From Eggerthellaceae bacterium (lineage in GTDB: Bacteria > Actinomycetota > Coriobacteriia > Coriobacteriales > Eggerthellaceae), in NCBI GenBank assembly GCA_022791455.1, contig JAAVZC010000014.1, forward strand, positions 124,001 through 188,000: a stretch of DNA of 64,000 bases. Reading direction: 5' to 3'. Within the stretch, counting starts at the first letter, position 1, and each line of letters begins with the position of its first letter. The notes beneath the pieces were generated by a model. It was not told the DNA's origin and made no database searches. It saw only the letters and a list, made by a program, of their open reading frames with translations. Below, in pieces: positions 1-8,270 of the stretch. Both the position numbers and the translations under genes were made by a program.

Positions 1-357
1 CCCGAGCAAGCGGACCAGCTGCCTTTCCCGCTGTACCGCGACGGCTATTACTACTACGGCGTCACCCACAAGCATCCCGGCTCCAGCTTCGCCTACACCG
101 TCTCCAGCCTGATCGAACTGGCGGCGTTCGACGCAGCGGCCGGCGCGCAGCTGATCTCCGTGCCGCTGCTGATGATGGCCGGCAAAGAGGCGGACACCTT
201 CTACATGACCGTGGACGTGTTCTCGAAGGCCACGGGCGCGCCGGAGAAAGAGCTGTTCGAAATTGAGGGCGCGCAGCACATCGAGACCTATTGGAAGCCG
301 GAATACGTGGACCAAGCGTCCGCGAAGCTGGTGGAATTCTTCGGAAAGAACCTGTAA
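1..357 (+). CDS. alpha/beta hydrolase, C-terminal part (5' end outside window)
   Basis: The reading frame is open from the first base and ends with TAA, giving the last 118 residues of a protein. The segment contains ISVPLLMMAGKEADT, the usual setting of the catalytic acid after the penultimate strand, and EIEGAQHIETYW, which places a histidine where the hydrolase triad His is expected. The nucleophile elbow lies upstream of the window, so substrate class cannot be judged. It resembles the dienelactone-hydrolase/acetyl-esterase-like hydrolases often found beside small flavoproteins. The next gene starts 27 bases later on the same strand, so they are probably co-transcribed. Confidence 0.7.
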   Translation, partial: PEQADQLPFPLYRDGYYYYGVTHKHPGSSFAYTVSSLIELAAFDAAAGAQLISVPLLMMAGKEADTFYMTVDVFSKATGAPEKELFEIEGAQHIETYWKPEYVDQASAKLVEFFGKNL

Positions 358-384
358 GTCGAGAAAGCACCAAGGAGCACTACC

Positions 385-1110
385 ATGACCATCGACTGCA
401 AAACCTCCAACATCACTCGTCGCGGCTTTTTGTCCGTGGCCGGCGTTGCCGGGCTCGGCGCCGTGCTTGGCCTGGTCGGCTGCAGCGCGCCTGCGCCCTC
501 GAGCGAGGCGCCGCAGCCGGAAGCCGAACCCACGCCCGAGCCGCAGGCAGCAGCCCCCGAAGCTGCGTCCGAGCCAGCCACTGCCGAGCCAGAACCGGCA
601 GCAGCCGAAGCCCCCGCTGCCGGCGGCGGCAAAACCCTGGTGGCCTATTACTCCGCCCAGGGCCACACGCGGGCGGTGGCGGAGGCCATCGCCGAAGCGC
701 TGGACGCTGACATTTTCGAAATGACGCCTGTTCAGCCTTACTCCGAAGACGATCTGAATTGGCGCGCCGACGGCAGCCGCGTCAACATCGAACACGACGA
801 CCCCTCCCAGCGCGACATCCAGCTGACCCAGGTCACGCCGGACAACTTCGCCGATTACGACACGGTGTTTTTGGGGTATCCCATCTGGTGGGGCATCGCC
901 GCATGGCCGGTGGACAACTTTGTCGCGGGCAACGATTTCTCGGGCAAGACCATTGTTCCCTTCTGCACCTCTACCTCCTCTGGCCTGGGCGAAAGCGCCT
1001 CGGAACTGGCGGCGCTCGCCGGCACCGGCAACTGGCTGGACGGCCAGCGCTTCGCCTCGAACGCGACGCCCGACGTGGTGGCGGAGTGGGCGCTGGAGCT
1101 TTCCCTGTAA
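385..1110 (+). CDS. flavodoxin domain lipoprotein with Tat signal
   Basis: A 241-residue exported flavodoxin-like protein. Residues 11-16 (TRRGFL) form a twin-arginine motif, followed by a hydrophobic stretch and a lipobox ending in LVGC (Cys about 33), so it is probably folded with FMN in the cytoplasm and then anchored outside. A linker of about 45 residues rich in Pro, Glu and Ala follows. The flavodoxin domain starts near residue 83 with TLVAYYSAQGHTRAVAEAIA (the phosphate-loop region) and contains GYPIWWGIAAWPVDNF, typical of the Flavodoxin_4 group. The AAGGAG ribosome site 8 bases upstream supports the ATG. The electron donor is unknown; the flanking genes suggest a small extracytoplasmic redox/hydrolase operon. 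Confidence 0.85.
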   Translation: MTIDCKTSNITRRGFLSVAGVAGLGAVLGLVGCSAPAPSSEAPQPEAEPTPEPQAAAPEAASEPATAEPEPAAAEAPAAGGGKTLVAYYSAQGHTRAVAEAIAEALDADIFEMTPVQPYSEDDLNWRADGSRVNIEHDDPSQRDIQLTQVTPDNFADYDTVFLGYPIWWGIAAWPVDNFVAGNDFSGKTIVPFCTSTSSGLGESASELAALAGTGNWLDGQRFASNATPDVVAEWALELSL

Positions 1111-1178
1111 CTCATCTCAACACTGGCGGGCACGGGGCAATTCCCCGAGCCCGCCCATTTGAAAGAAGCTGATTCCTC

Positions 1179-1628
1179 ATGAAAATCCTCTTCATTAACG
1201 GCAGCCCGGAGCACGATGGCAACACCGCCCGCCTGGCGCGCACGATGCTGGAAGGCCGCGACTACGAGACCGTTCAGCTGGGCGACTTGAAGGTGTACGA
1301 CTACGGACAGCACTTCGCCGACGACCAGTTCGACGAAGTGCTGGCGAAGATGAACGCTGCCGACGTGCTGGTGTTCGGGTCGCCCGTGTACTGGCACGAC
1401 CTTTCCGGCATGCTGCGCAACTTGCTGGATCGCTGCTATGGCCCGGTACCGGAAGGCGGCTTTGCCGGCAAGCGCGTGGCGCTCCTGTTCCAGGGCGCTG
1501 CTCCCACCCCGGCCATGTTGGAGCGCGGCAACTACACCCTGAGCCGTTTCGCCGGCCTCTACGGTGCCGAATACTTGGGAATGGCCACCAACAACCGCGA
1601 GGCGCGCGATCTGGCGCGGAAGCTGTAA
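1179..1628 (+). CDS. NADPH-dependent FMN reductase-like flavoprotein
   Basis: A 149-residue cytoplasmic flavodoxin-fold protein. The N-terminus MKILFINGSPEHDGNTARLA is the classic FMN phosphate-binding loop (GSPxxxGNT) of the NADPH-dependent FMN reductase/WrbA-like family. The central FGSPVYWHDLSGMLRNLLDR motif contacts the isoalloxazine ring in relatives. There is no signal peptide, so it may reduce flavin inside the cell while the preceding gene encodes an exported flavoprotein. The next gene begins 8 bases after its stop, supporting an operon. The substrate (quinone, azo compound or iron-sulfur protein) is not predictable. Confidence 0.85.
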   Translation: MKILFINGSPEHDGNTARLARTMLEGRDYETVQLGDLKVYDYGQHFADDQFDEVLAKMNAADVLVFGSPVYWHDLSGMLRNLLDRCYGPVPEGGFAGKRVALLFQGAAPTPAMLERGNYTLSRFAGLYGAEYLGMATNNREARDLARKL

Positions 1629-1635
1629 AGTCCGC

Positions 1636-2775
1636 ATGCTCGCCGCAACAACAACCCTGCGCCTTCGGGCCGCCGCACTTGCTGCCGCGGCCCTTTCCCT
1701 TTTTCTTTTGGCGGGATGCGCAACCGGCGGCCAGGACGCCGAGCAGCCGGCCCGGGAACCCGCACCTGCCGAGCAGGCGGAATCGGCCGCGAGCGAACCC
1801 GCCGAAAGCCCCTCCCCCAACAATGGAACACCCGATGAGAGCAATGCTGTCGCGCCCGTCGAGCCAGAAAGCGAGATGGATGACATGAAAGCCAGCACCC
1901 CGATTACCGCAAGCACTACCGTGGGCGAAATTATGGCCATGCCGGAGTTTGGCGACTTCGGGCGGCTGCTGTTCCCCGTCGACCGCCCCGTGAACGCATC
2001 CGCCACGCTGGAGGAGCTGGCGAATGACGGCACTTACGTGTGGTACTCGAATCTGGACGGCGGCCAATTCGCCCGCGACCTCGAACGGCTGCGGGCCGAC
2101 AGCGCCACGGGGCAGCAGGTGTTCTACCCCATTTACTCGGAGGCAGAAGTGGCGGCCGATCCCTCCAAGCGGGATACGGGCCTGTTCTTCTTCCGCGGCG
2201 ACGCGAACGCTCCTTTCGCTATCGTGAACGCCGGCGGAGGATTCGCCTACGTGGCGGCGCTGCAGGACAGCTTTCCCCACGCGCTCGAAATCAGCGAGCT
2301 GGGGGCAAATGCCTTCGCGCTGATCTACCGGCCTGACGACCCCTACGGCGATTTGGCGAAGGCGGTGGAATTCGTCTACGACCATGCCGACGAGCTGGGC
2401 GTTGACCGGGAAGGATATTCCTTGTGGGGAGGCTCGGCCGGAGCGCGCATGGCGGCCACGCTGGGAAACTCCCAGTACCTGCACCAGCTCACCGGGCGCA
2501 GTGATTTTCCGCAAGCAGCGGCCGTGATCATGGAGTACACCGGCTACTCCACGGTGTCCCGCTACGATGCTCCCACTTTCATCTGCGTAGGCACCAACGA
2601 CGGAATTGCCGACTACCGCGTCATGAGCGCACGGGCCGAAGCCCTCGAGCGACTGGGGATCCCCACCGAAGTGCAGGTTTACGAAGGCCTGCGCCACGGC
2701 TTCGGTGCCGGCTACAGCACCAAGGCAGAGGGCTGGATCGAGGACGCTGTAGCATTCTGGATGGAAAACCGCTAG
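1636..2775 (+). CDS. alpha/beta hydrolase lipoprotein
   Basis: A 379-residue secreted hydrolase. I chose the ATG at 1636 because it opens a lipoprotein signal (hydrophobic segment, then LLAGC); an earlier in-frame start would only add residues overlapping the previous gene. After a Pro/Glu-rich linker the catalytic domain shows a nucleophile elbow LWGGSAGAR (Ser in GGSAGA), an acid in CVGTNDGIADY and a late GLRHGFG histidine, an esterase/lipase-type triad. This arrangement fits acetyl-xylan-esterase or feruloyl-esterase-like enzymes, but the substrate is unknown. It is the last gene of the apparent four-gene operon. The following gene is convergent. Confidence 0.8.
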   Translation: MLAATTTLRLRAAALAAAALSLFLLAGCATGGQDAEQPAREPAPAEQAESAASEPAESPSPNNGTPDESNAVAPVEPESEMDDMKASTPITASTTVGEIMAMPEFGDFGRLLFPVDRPVNASATLEELANDGTYVWYSNLDGGQFARDLERLRADSATGQQVFYPIYSEAEVAADPSKRDTGLFFFRGDANAPFAIVNAGGGFAYVAALQDSFPHALEISELGANAFALIYRPDDPYGDLAKAVEFVYDHADELGVDREGYSLWGGSAGARMAATLGNSQYLHQLTGRSDFPQAAAVIMEYTGYSTVSRYDAPTFICVGTNDGIADYRVMSARAEALERLGIPTEVQVYEGLRHGFGAGYSTKAEGWIEDAVAFWMENR

Positions 2776-2817
2776 CCAGGAGGCCCAGTCCCCGCGTTCG
2801 TCGTCTTCTGACTTTGC

Positions 2818-3231
2818 CTATGGTAACTCCGGTTGCTCGTCGGGCAGGATTACCTCGTCGGGCGAGACGGTGGGGATGCGCACGCACACCAGGTACAACA
2901 GGAACACGGCGACACAGCTGAGGATGATCCACACGAGTGGCCGGCGAACCAGCGCCGCCGAAATAGCCAAAACCGCGCAGGAGATTACCAGCATGCGCAT
3001 CTTGGCCTTCACCGTCATGCCGCCCGCTTCCTTAAAGGGCGTCACATAGCGGCGGTACACCTTGCTGCCGGTGATGAGTCGATGGCATCGCGGCGAGCAG
3101 CGAGCGCAAATGAAAGTAGCCAGAAGCACCAGCGGCGTGGTGGGGAGCACGGGCACGAAAATGCCCACAACCCCCAACGCGAAGCAAAGCCACGCGAAAG
3201 CCAACAGCAGATATCTAATGATGGGGTTCAT
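2818..3231 (-). CDS. DUF454 (YbaN-like) inner membrane protein
   Basis: A 137-residue protein with an N-terminal pair of hydrophobic segments (FAWLCFALGVVGIFVPVLPTTPLVLLATFICARCS) and two more near the C-terminus, the layout of the DUF454/YbaN family. The GVVGIFVPVLPTTPLVLLA stretch is the family hallmark. The start at 3231 has an AAGGGA ribosome site; an upstream extension in the same frame lacks a membrane topology rationale. Function of the family is unknown. The tail is short and acidic. Confidence 0.8.
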   Translation of the reverse strand: MNPIIRYLLLAFAWLCFALGVVGIFVPVLPTTPLVLLATFICARCSPRCHRLITGSKVYRRYVTPFKEAGGMTVKAKMRMLVISCAVLAISAALVRRPLVWIILSCVAVFLLYLVCVRIPTVSPDEVILPDEQPELP

Positions 3232-3419
3232 ACATTCCCTTCGGTCGCACGCGCACACAGTATAACAAGCAACGAAGCCTATCGTCTGCCCTAAGGGAGG
3301 TGTCAATGGGAAAATGCGCCCCACGCAAACCGGCATGCCAAATGGGCAATGTACTTCTCTCTTCAAAGGCGGGAAACTGAAGTCAGTTAAATAGCCAATG
3401 GAGAAGAGAAGGAGCGCTC

Positions 3420-4562
3420 GTGACCGGATTTACGTTTCATAACCCCGTTACGGCAGTTTGCGGCAATGGCGCGTTGGCCAAGCTGACCGAGGTGGCGCGT
3501 GACAAGCGCGTGCTGTTGGTGATAGGGGCTGCCTCGGCGAGGGAAAACGGATCCTATGACACCGTTGCGGCTGCGCTGGCCGAGGCTGGTGCCGTCCTTA
3601 CCGTGTACGAAGGGGTGACCCAGTGTACCTACGAGCGCATCGCCGAGGGCACTGCCGTTGCGTGCGAAAACAACTGCCAGCTGGTGATCGGCCTGGGAGG
3701 CGCCTCGGCCATGGACACCGCGAAGGCCATTGCGTTCTGTGCCGTCCACGCAAACTACGACGAGTACCTGCAGGGGCAGCTCCCACAGCTCAACCACGAA
3801 AAGCTCGAGCTCGTGCTCATGCCCACGTACCCCTCTACCGGCTCGGAGGCCAACGGCGTCAGCGACATCATGGGCTACCGAGGTGGCATCAAGGGCATCT
3901 TCGCCGACTATGCGCTGCTCTACCCGCCATTCACGTTCTCGCTCGACGCGGCAAACACCGCTTACGCCGCCATGGTTCTCCTGGCGCAGACCGGCTATCG
4001 CTACTTTGCCGACGAGAATCCTATCTCGCGCGGCTTTACGGCCGCCTCGCTCAAAGCGGTGCTGGACGCATTCGGCACCCTTGCAGAAAACCCCTGCGAC
4101 TACGATGCGCGCGCCACCATGTTATGGGCCAGCTTCGTGGAAACCAGCGGCCTGTTGGGGCTGGAAATCCAGGGCAACTGGACGTACAGCATCTTCTCGG
4201 CGGCGGGTCTTCTGCGCTTTTCCATGGGAACGGTATATCGGCAGAACTTGGCCATGGTGCTGCCGCGATGGCTCGTGTTCGCCGCGCGCCATCATCCGCA
4301 ACCGGTACGCCAGTTCGCGGTAGAGGTGATGGGCGCGCCCGAGGATGCTTCCGTGGAAGAGGCGGTGCGCTATGCCTTCGACCGGCTGATGAGCATCCTG
4401 GAAGTGGGCGGGCTGCCCAAAACCTTGGCAGATTTGGGCGACGTGCCCACCGGCGAAGCAATTGAAGCGGCCGTGGCGAAGGTGAGCAGCCGCGAATTCA
4501 CCACCGACGAGTACATCCAGCTTGTGCGCGCCTGCGAGACGACCGCTTTTCCCGGGTTGTAA
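3420..4562 (+). CDS. iron-containing alcohol dehydrogenase-like protein lacking metal ligands
   Basis: A 380-residue protein of the Fe-ADH/butanol dehydrogenase fold. The GTG start follows GGAGAAGAGAAGGAG. The nucleotide-binding motif GLGGASAMDTAKAIA lies at residues 91-105 and PTYPSTGSEANGVSDI at about 135-150, as in BDH enzymes. The metal site, however, seems lost: the usual (A)DxxxH segment reads MVLLAQTGYRYF (about 175-186), and the two later histidine segments read NWTYSIFSAAG (243-253) and GTVYRQNLAMVLPRW (260-274). By eye all four canonical Asp/His ligands are replaced. It may have a changed catalytic or a non-catalytic nucleotide-binding role. It is followed at 83 bases by an aldo/keto reductase gene. 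Confidence 0.75.
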   Translation: MTGFTFHNPVTAVCGNGALAKLTEVARDKRVLLVIGAASARENGSYDTVAAALAEAGAVLTVYEGVTQCTYERIAEGTAVACENNCQLVIGLGGASAMDTAKAIAFCAVHANYDEYLQGQLPQLNHEKLELVLMPTYPSTGSEANGVSDIMGYRGGIKGIFADYALLYPPFTFSLDAANTAYAAMVLLAQTGYRYFADENPISRGFTAASLKAVLDAFGTLAENPCDYDARATMLWASFVETSGLLGLEIQGNWTYSIFSAAGLLRFSMGTVYRQNLAMVLPRWLVFAARHHPQPVRQFAVEVMGAPEDASVEEAVRYAFDRLMSILEVGGLPKTLADLGDVPTGEAIEAAVAKVSSREFTTDEYIQLVRACETTAFPGL

Positions 4563-4645
4563 AGGTCGGGCTCCCGGCAACCGCCTTCGCCGTTCCTGGC
4601 GGCCAGGCGAAGCGCAAACGCACACCGAACGAAAAGGATATATGC

Positions 4646-5638
4646 ATGAGATATCGCAAACTTGGTCAGATTGAAGTTTCGGCCGTGGGGCTTGGATGCA
4701 TGGGCATGACCCACGCCTACGGGCAGCCGGCCGACAAAGCTCAGATGAAGCGCTTGATAGCGGATGCGGTCGATTTGGGCTGCACGCTGTTCGACACCGC
4801 GGAAACCTACGGCACACCGAGCAACCCCCACGAAAACGAAGAACTGGTAGGCGAAGCGCTGGTACCGTACCGCGACCAGGTGCGCATATCCACGAAATTC
4901 GGTATCTCCTTCGAATGGGACACCGCCGGCAACCGCACCTTGGTAGCGAACTCAAGCCCGGAGAGCATCCGGAAGGCGCTCGACGGATCGCTTTCGCGGC
5001 TGCGAACCGACCATGTAGATTTCTACTTCCAACACCGGCAAGACCCGCGTGTGCCCGTTGAAGAGGTGGCACAGGTGATGACCGACCTTATTCGCGAAGG
5101 GAAGGTGCTCGGCTGGGGCCTTTCCGAAGTGGACGAGGACGTTATCCGCCGCGCCCACGCCATATGTCCGGTGACGTGCGTGCAGAACCGCTACTCCATG
5201 ATGGCCCGCTGGTACGAGCCGCTCTTCGCCACGTGTCAAGAGCTGGGCATCGGGTTCATGGCGTTCAGTCCGTTGGCTAATGGGTTTTTGAGCGGCAGGT
5301 ACGCCGGGTGCGACGCATTCGAAAAGGACGGCAGCGACTACCGTACGAGCATGCCCCAATTCTCGAAAGAAGCCGTTGGCCAAAACCAGGAGTTGCTAGA
5401 GGCAATTGGCGAGATTGCGGCCGCTCACAACGCCACGCCGGCGCAGATATCGCTCGCATGGATGATCTGCAAAGAGCCGTTCGTCGTGCCCATTCCCGGC
5501 ACGCGCAAGCAAAGCCGCCTGAAGGAGAACCTGGGGGCGGCAGACGTGATACTGTCGCCGGAAGAGGTGCGCGCCATCGACCAGCTGCTGGACAGCACTC
5601 CGATGTCGGCCGTCTACGGTGGCGCGGCGGTAAAGTAA
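4646..5638 (+). CDS. aldo/keto reductase
   Basis: A 330-residue NADPH-dependent carbonyl reductase of the aldo/keto reductase TIM-barrel family. The catalytic tetrad is readable: Asp50 and Tyr55 in FDTAETYGT, Lys84 in STKFG, His130 in DFYFQHRQD. The C-terminal half has GFMAFSPLANGFLSG and VVPIPGTRKQSRLKENL, the cofactor-phosphate region. Length and motifs match the AKR subgroup near YhdN/IolS. AAAAGGA precedes the ATG. It shares orientation with the Fe-ADH-like gene upstream, so both could act on aldehydes or ketones, although that partner seems to lack its metal site. A palindromic repeat starts ten bases after its stop. Confidence 0.9.
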   Translation: MRYRKLGQIEVSAVGLGCMGMTHAYGQPADKAQMKRLIADAVDLGCTLFDTAETYGTPSNPHENEELVGEALVPYRDQVRISTKFGISFEWDTAGNRTLVANSSPESIRKALDGSLSRLRTDHVDFYFQHRQDPRVPVEEVAQVMTDLIREGKVLGWGLSEVDEDVIRRAHAICPVTCVQNRYSMMARWYEPLFATCQELGIGFMAFSPLANGFLSGRYAGCDAFEKDGSDYRTSMPQFSKEAVGQNQELLEAIGEIAAAHNATPAQISLAWMICKEPFVVPIPGTRKQSRLKENLGAADVILSPEEVRAIDQLLDSTPMSAVYGGAAVK

Positions 5639-5647
5639 CGCGCCCCC

Positions 5648-5818
5648 ATGTCACAAAACCGCACCGAGTGGCATGGCGGGGTGCGGGCGTGTGCCATTCG
5701 GTGCGGTTTCTTGACAGCCTTCTGATCTGGGGTAATACGAGTAATCCCAGATCATGGGGCTGCACCGAGTGGCTGTCGTAAGCCGGTTGACGTGCCATTC
5801 GGTGTAGTTTTGTGACAT
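5648..5818. repeat. 171-bp palindromic element with terminal inverted repeats
   Basis: The segment begins ATGTCACAAAAC and ends GTTTTGTGACAT, a perfect 12-bp terminal inverted repeat that extends to about 26 bases with three mismatches (TGGCA/TGCCA at the inner ends). Inside is a smaller palindrome, TGATCTGGG (5723-5731) with CCCAGATCA (5746-5754). Related cores occur near 37.3, 37.4, 46.8 and 57.9 kb. No protein is encoded. It looks like a miniature mobile palindrome or structured intergenic repeat between two convergent genes. Confidence 0.75.
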
Positions 5819-5830
5819 GGAAGCACTAAC

Positions 5831-5855
5831 GGGGGCGCCCGGTTGGGGCGCCCCC
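5831..5855. terminator. GC-rich hairpin between convergent genes
   Basis: GGGGGCGCC (5831-5839) pairs with GGCGCCCCC (5847-5855). There is no long T-run, so termination is inferred from position between the convergent aldo/keto reductase and MFS genes. Confidence 0.4.
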
Positions 5856-5860
5856 GCCAT

Positions 5861-5933
5861 TCAGCAAGGTTTTGGGTTGCAGTGGTGCGGAAGACTACCT
5901 TGCTCGACGTCCGTCAGCAAGGTTTTGGGCTGC
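5861..5933 (+). repeat. direct repeat of 20 bp, two copies
   Basis: TCAGCAAGGTTTTGGGTTGC at 5861-5880 recurs with one change at 5914-5933. It lies just beyond the 3' end of the MFS gene. No function is evident. Confidence 0.6.
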
Positions 5934-5952
5934 GGCAGCCCGAGCAGGCGGC

Positions 5953-7329
5953 CTACTCTACGTCGTTTAGCTTTTTGCCGGAGTGGTCGTGGGTGAAGAT
6001 CATGGCCACCAGCGCCACCACAGCGATGACTACCATGTACCACGCAGGCGCGATGTCGCTGCCGGTCACGTCGATCAACCAGAAGCTGATGAACGACGCC
6101 GAGCCACCGAAAATGGCGTTAGCCAGGTTGAAGCTGAGAGCGAAGCCGGAATAGCGCACATCGGTAGGGAACGTTTCCGTGAGGTAGCTGGCCAGCGTGC
6201 CGTCGTTGATGGTGAGCAGCAGACACATCACCAGCTCGACCACCAGGATGAGCCAGAAGCCGCCCGTGCCGCCCATGCCCACCGCGGTACCCAGCAGCAA
6301 GAACGCCGGCACCGTAAGGGCGATGAAGCCCACGCAGGCGCCAATGAGCATCTTCTTGCGTCCGAAGCGATCGGAAATGCGGCCAGAGAGGAAGATGAAC
6401 CCAATGTAGACCACCAGCACAATGGTGGTGATGGTGGAGGCAGAAGCCGGATCGTAGTGCAACGTGGTTTCCAGGTAGTTCGGCAGGTACGTGAGCACCG
6501 CGTAGAAGCCTACCGCGTTCAGCACGCAGGCGCCGAACGAAATGATGAGCACACGGAAGTGCTTCTTGAACAGGGTGCGGATGGGGTGCGCCACTTCTTC
6601 GCCCGCCGCTTTAAGCTGCTTCTGCATCTGCTCGTAAACCGGAGAGTCCTCCAGATGGGTGCGAATGAAGTGGGTGATGTAGCCCAGCGGCAGCGCCAGC
6701 CAGAAGGGAATGCGCCAGCCCCAGTCAACCACGAAAGCGGAATCGGCGCCCCAGGTAGAGAACATGAACGTGGCCAGCAGCGAACCCACCAGAAGGCCCG
6801 TGGCCGTAGAAGCCGGCACCATGGAGCAATAGAAGCCGCGGTGGTTGTGCGGCGCGTACTCGGCAATGAAGGTGGCCGCGCCGGCATACTCGCCCGCCGC
6901 AGAGAACGACTGCACCATGCGCAGCAGCAACAGCAGCAGCGGCGCGCCAATGCCCAGCATCGCGTAGCCGGGCAGGCAGCCAATGAGGAACGTGGCACCG
7001 CTCATGAGCAAAATGGACACGGACAGCGCCCACTTGCGCCCCTTCTTGTCGCCCATATTCCCCCAGAAGATGGCGCCTACCGGGCGCACCAGGAAGGAGA
7101 GGGCGAACACGCCGAAGGCGCTCATCACGCCCACCGCCGGGTCTTCGCTGGGGAAGAACACGATGGCGATAACGGTGGCCAAATAGGAGTAGCTGGCGTA
7201 ATCGAACCATTCGATGAAGTTCCCCAAGAAAGAGGAGAAGGTGACTTTGCGCAGGACAGCATGTTTTTCTGCCTCAGAATATCCCTCGTAGGGCACTGCG
7301 CTCGCATCGGTCATTGCATCAGGTTTCAT
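5953..7329 (-). CDS. MFS transporter, metabolite:H+ symporter (ProP/KgtP-like)
   Basis: A 458-residue permease with about twelve hydrophobic segments. FLGNFIEWFDYASYSYLA near residue 35 is the signature of the metabolite:proton symporter branch (ProP, KgtP, ShiA), and GNMGDKKGRKWAL after segment 2 plus SGRISDRFGRKKML in the second half are the repeated MFS loop motifs. Likely cargo is a small organic acid, betaine or proline, but the sequence does not decide. The start at 7329 has a GGGGGA ribosome site; a start 25 codons upstream is possible but adds a basic non-family extension. Confidence 0.85.
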   Translation of the reverse strand: MKPDAMTDASAVPYEGYSEAEKHAVLRKVTFSSFLGNFIEWFDYASYSYLATVIAIVFFPSEDPAVGVMSAFGVFALSFLVRPVGAIFWGNMGDKKGRKWALSVSILLMSGATFLIGCLPGYAMLGIGAPLLLLLLRMVQSFSAAGEYAGAATFIAEYAPHNHRGFYCSMVPASTATGLLVGSLLATFMFSTWGADSAFVVDWGWRIPFWLALPLGYITHFIRTHLEDSPVYEQMQKQLKAAGEEVAHPIRTLFKKHFRVLIISFGACVLNAVGFYAVLTYLPNYLETTLHYDPASASTITTIVLVVYIGFIFLSGRISDRFGRKKMLIGACVGFIALTVPAFLLLGTAVGMGGTGGFWLILVVELVMCLLLTINDGTLASYLTETFPTDVRYSGFALSFNLANAIFGGSASFISFWLIDVTGSDIAPAWYMVVIAVVALVAMIFTHDHSGKKLNDVE

Positions 7330-7540
7330 GATAATCCCCCGATCATTCACGGCTGCGCAAACAGCGAACGAGCGCACATTGCGCCGCTTCTTTTCGCGCA
7401 GCATATTCCCTTAGCGTCAGCCGGTTCCTCGATTCTACCCTACCCACCATGGCTAATGGGCTGGAATGGGAAAAATGATGACAGGAAAGGTAACCATATC
7501 GCTACGGCGAACAACAAATCAGGCGGAAGCAAAAAAAGAA

Positions 7541-7567
7541 AACCCCGCCGGAATCCGACGGGGTTTT
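7541..7567 (-). terminator. Rho-independent terminator of mIHF gene
   Basis: A GC stem (ACCCCG/CGGGGT) with flanking A- and T-rich runs on the two sides lies 30 bases past the mIHF stop codon. It can work in both directions. Confidence 0.75.
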
Positions 7568-7596
7568 ATAGTTGAACGAATGCGCTCGGGCAAAAA

Positions 7597-7908
7597 CTAC
7601 TTGCTGAGGGCTTCCTTCAGAGAGGCCATCTGCTTGGCACCCAGACCCTGCAGGCGACGATCGGCCGGAATACCCAGCTGCTCCATGAGGTTCTCGGTCT
7701 TCACCTTGCCATAGCCCGGCAGAGCACCCACGAAGGACTTCACCTTCATGCGGCCAATAACCGGATCGCTCACCTGGTCGAGAGCCTCGGCGGCGGTGAT
7801 CATTCCCATGGAGAGCTTGGAGGTGAGCTCGGAGCGCTTGGCGCGAACCTCGCGGGCCTTCTCCAGGGCAGCGGCGCGCTGTTCGGGGGTCATAGTAGGT
7901 GCTGGCAT
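7597..7908 (-). CDS. mihF: integration host factor, actinobacterial type (mIHF)
   Basis: A 103-residue nucleoid protein. The C-terminal half, FVGALPGYGKVKTENLMEQLGIPADRRLQGLGAKQMASL, is the helix-two-turn-helix DNA-binding core of the actinobacterial mIHF family, unrelated to the alpha/beta IHF of proteobacteria. It bends DNA, compacts the chromosome and is essential in mycobacteria. The N-terminal helix MTPEQRAAALEKAREVRAKRSEL is also typical. Two possible starts (ATG1, ATG6) lie close together; the first is taken. It is a single-gene unit with a strong terminator. Confidence 0.93.
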   Translation of the reverse strand: MPAPTMTPEQRAAALEKAREVRAKRSELTSKLSMGMITAAEALDQVSDPVIGRMKVKSFVGALPGYGKVKTENLMEQLGIPADRRLQGLGAKQMASLKEALSK

Positions 7909-8270
7909 GACGTTCTCTTTCTCTAGAATTACTTATTTATCGTCATCGGCTACGAAACGCAACCGTGCGTTTAGTAGGGATCATAGTAAAACATCTTGGG
8001 AAATATTCCACGAGATTTTGGGTCGCGTGCAATAAATCACCTGATAGGTTGCGTATATCGTGGATTTTTTCGATGAGTTGATTGCTCAGTTTTGGCCCTC
8101 TTGCGGGCAAGACGCAATACGGCGCCGGGTTTGAACGAATTGTGAAGATGCGCCGCTCGGGCGCCGGTTTAGTCGCAAATCGGCGGGACGCCGGCGAAAA
8201 AATGGTTCAATAAGGCTCTCACCTGCCCCTACTGCAAAATTGTTGCGCAACTATTTCGAAAGAAGGCCCC
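7909..8270. other. intergenic region between divergent mIHF and mazG genes
   Basis: About 360 bases without a credible gene. It should hold both divergent promoters; the half next to mIHF is AT-rich. I see no long inverted repeat or RNA family. Confidence 0.4.
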
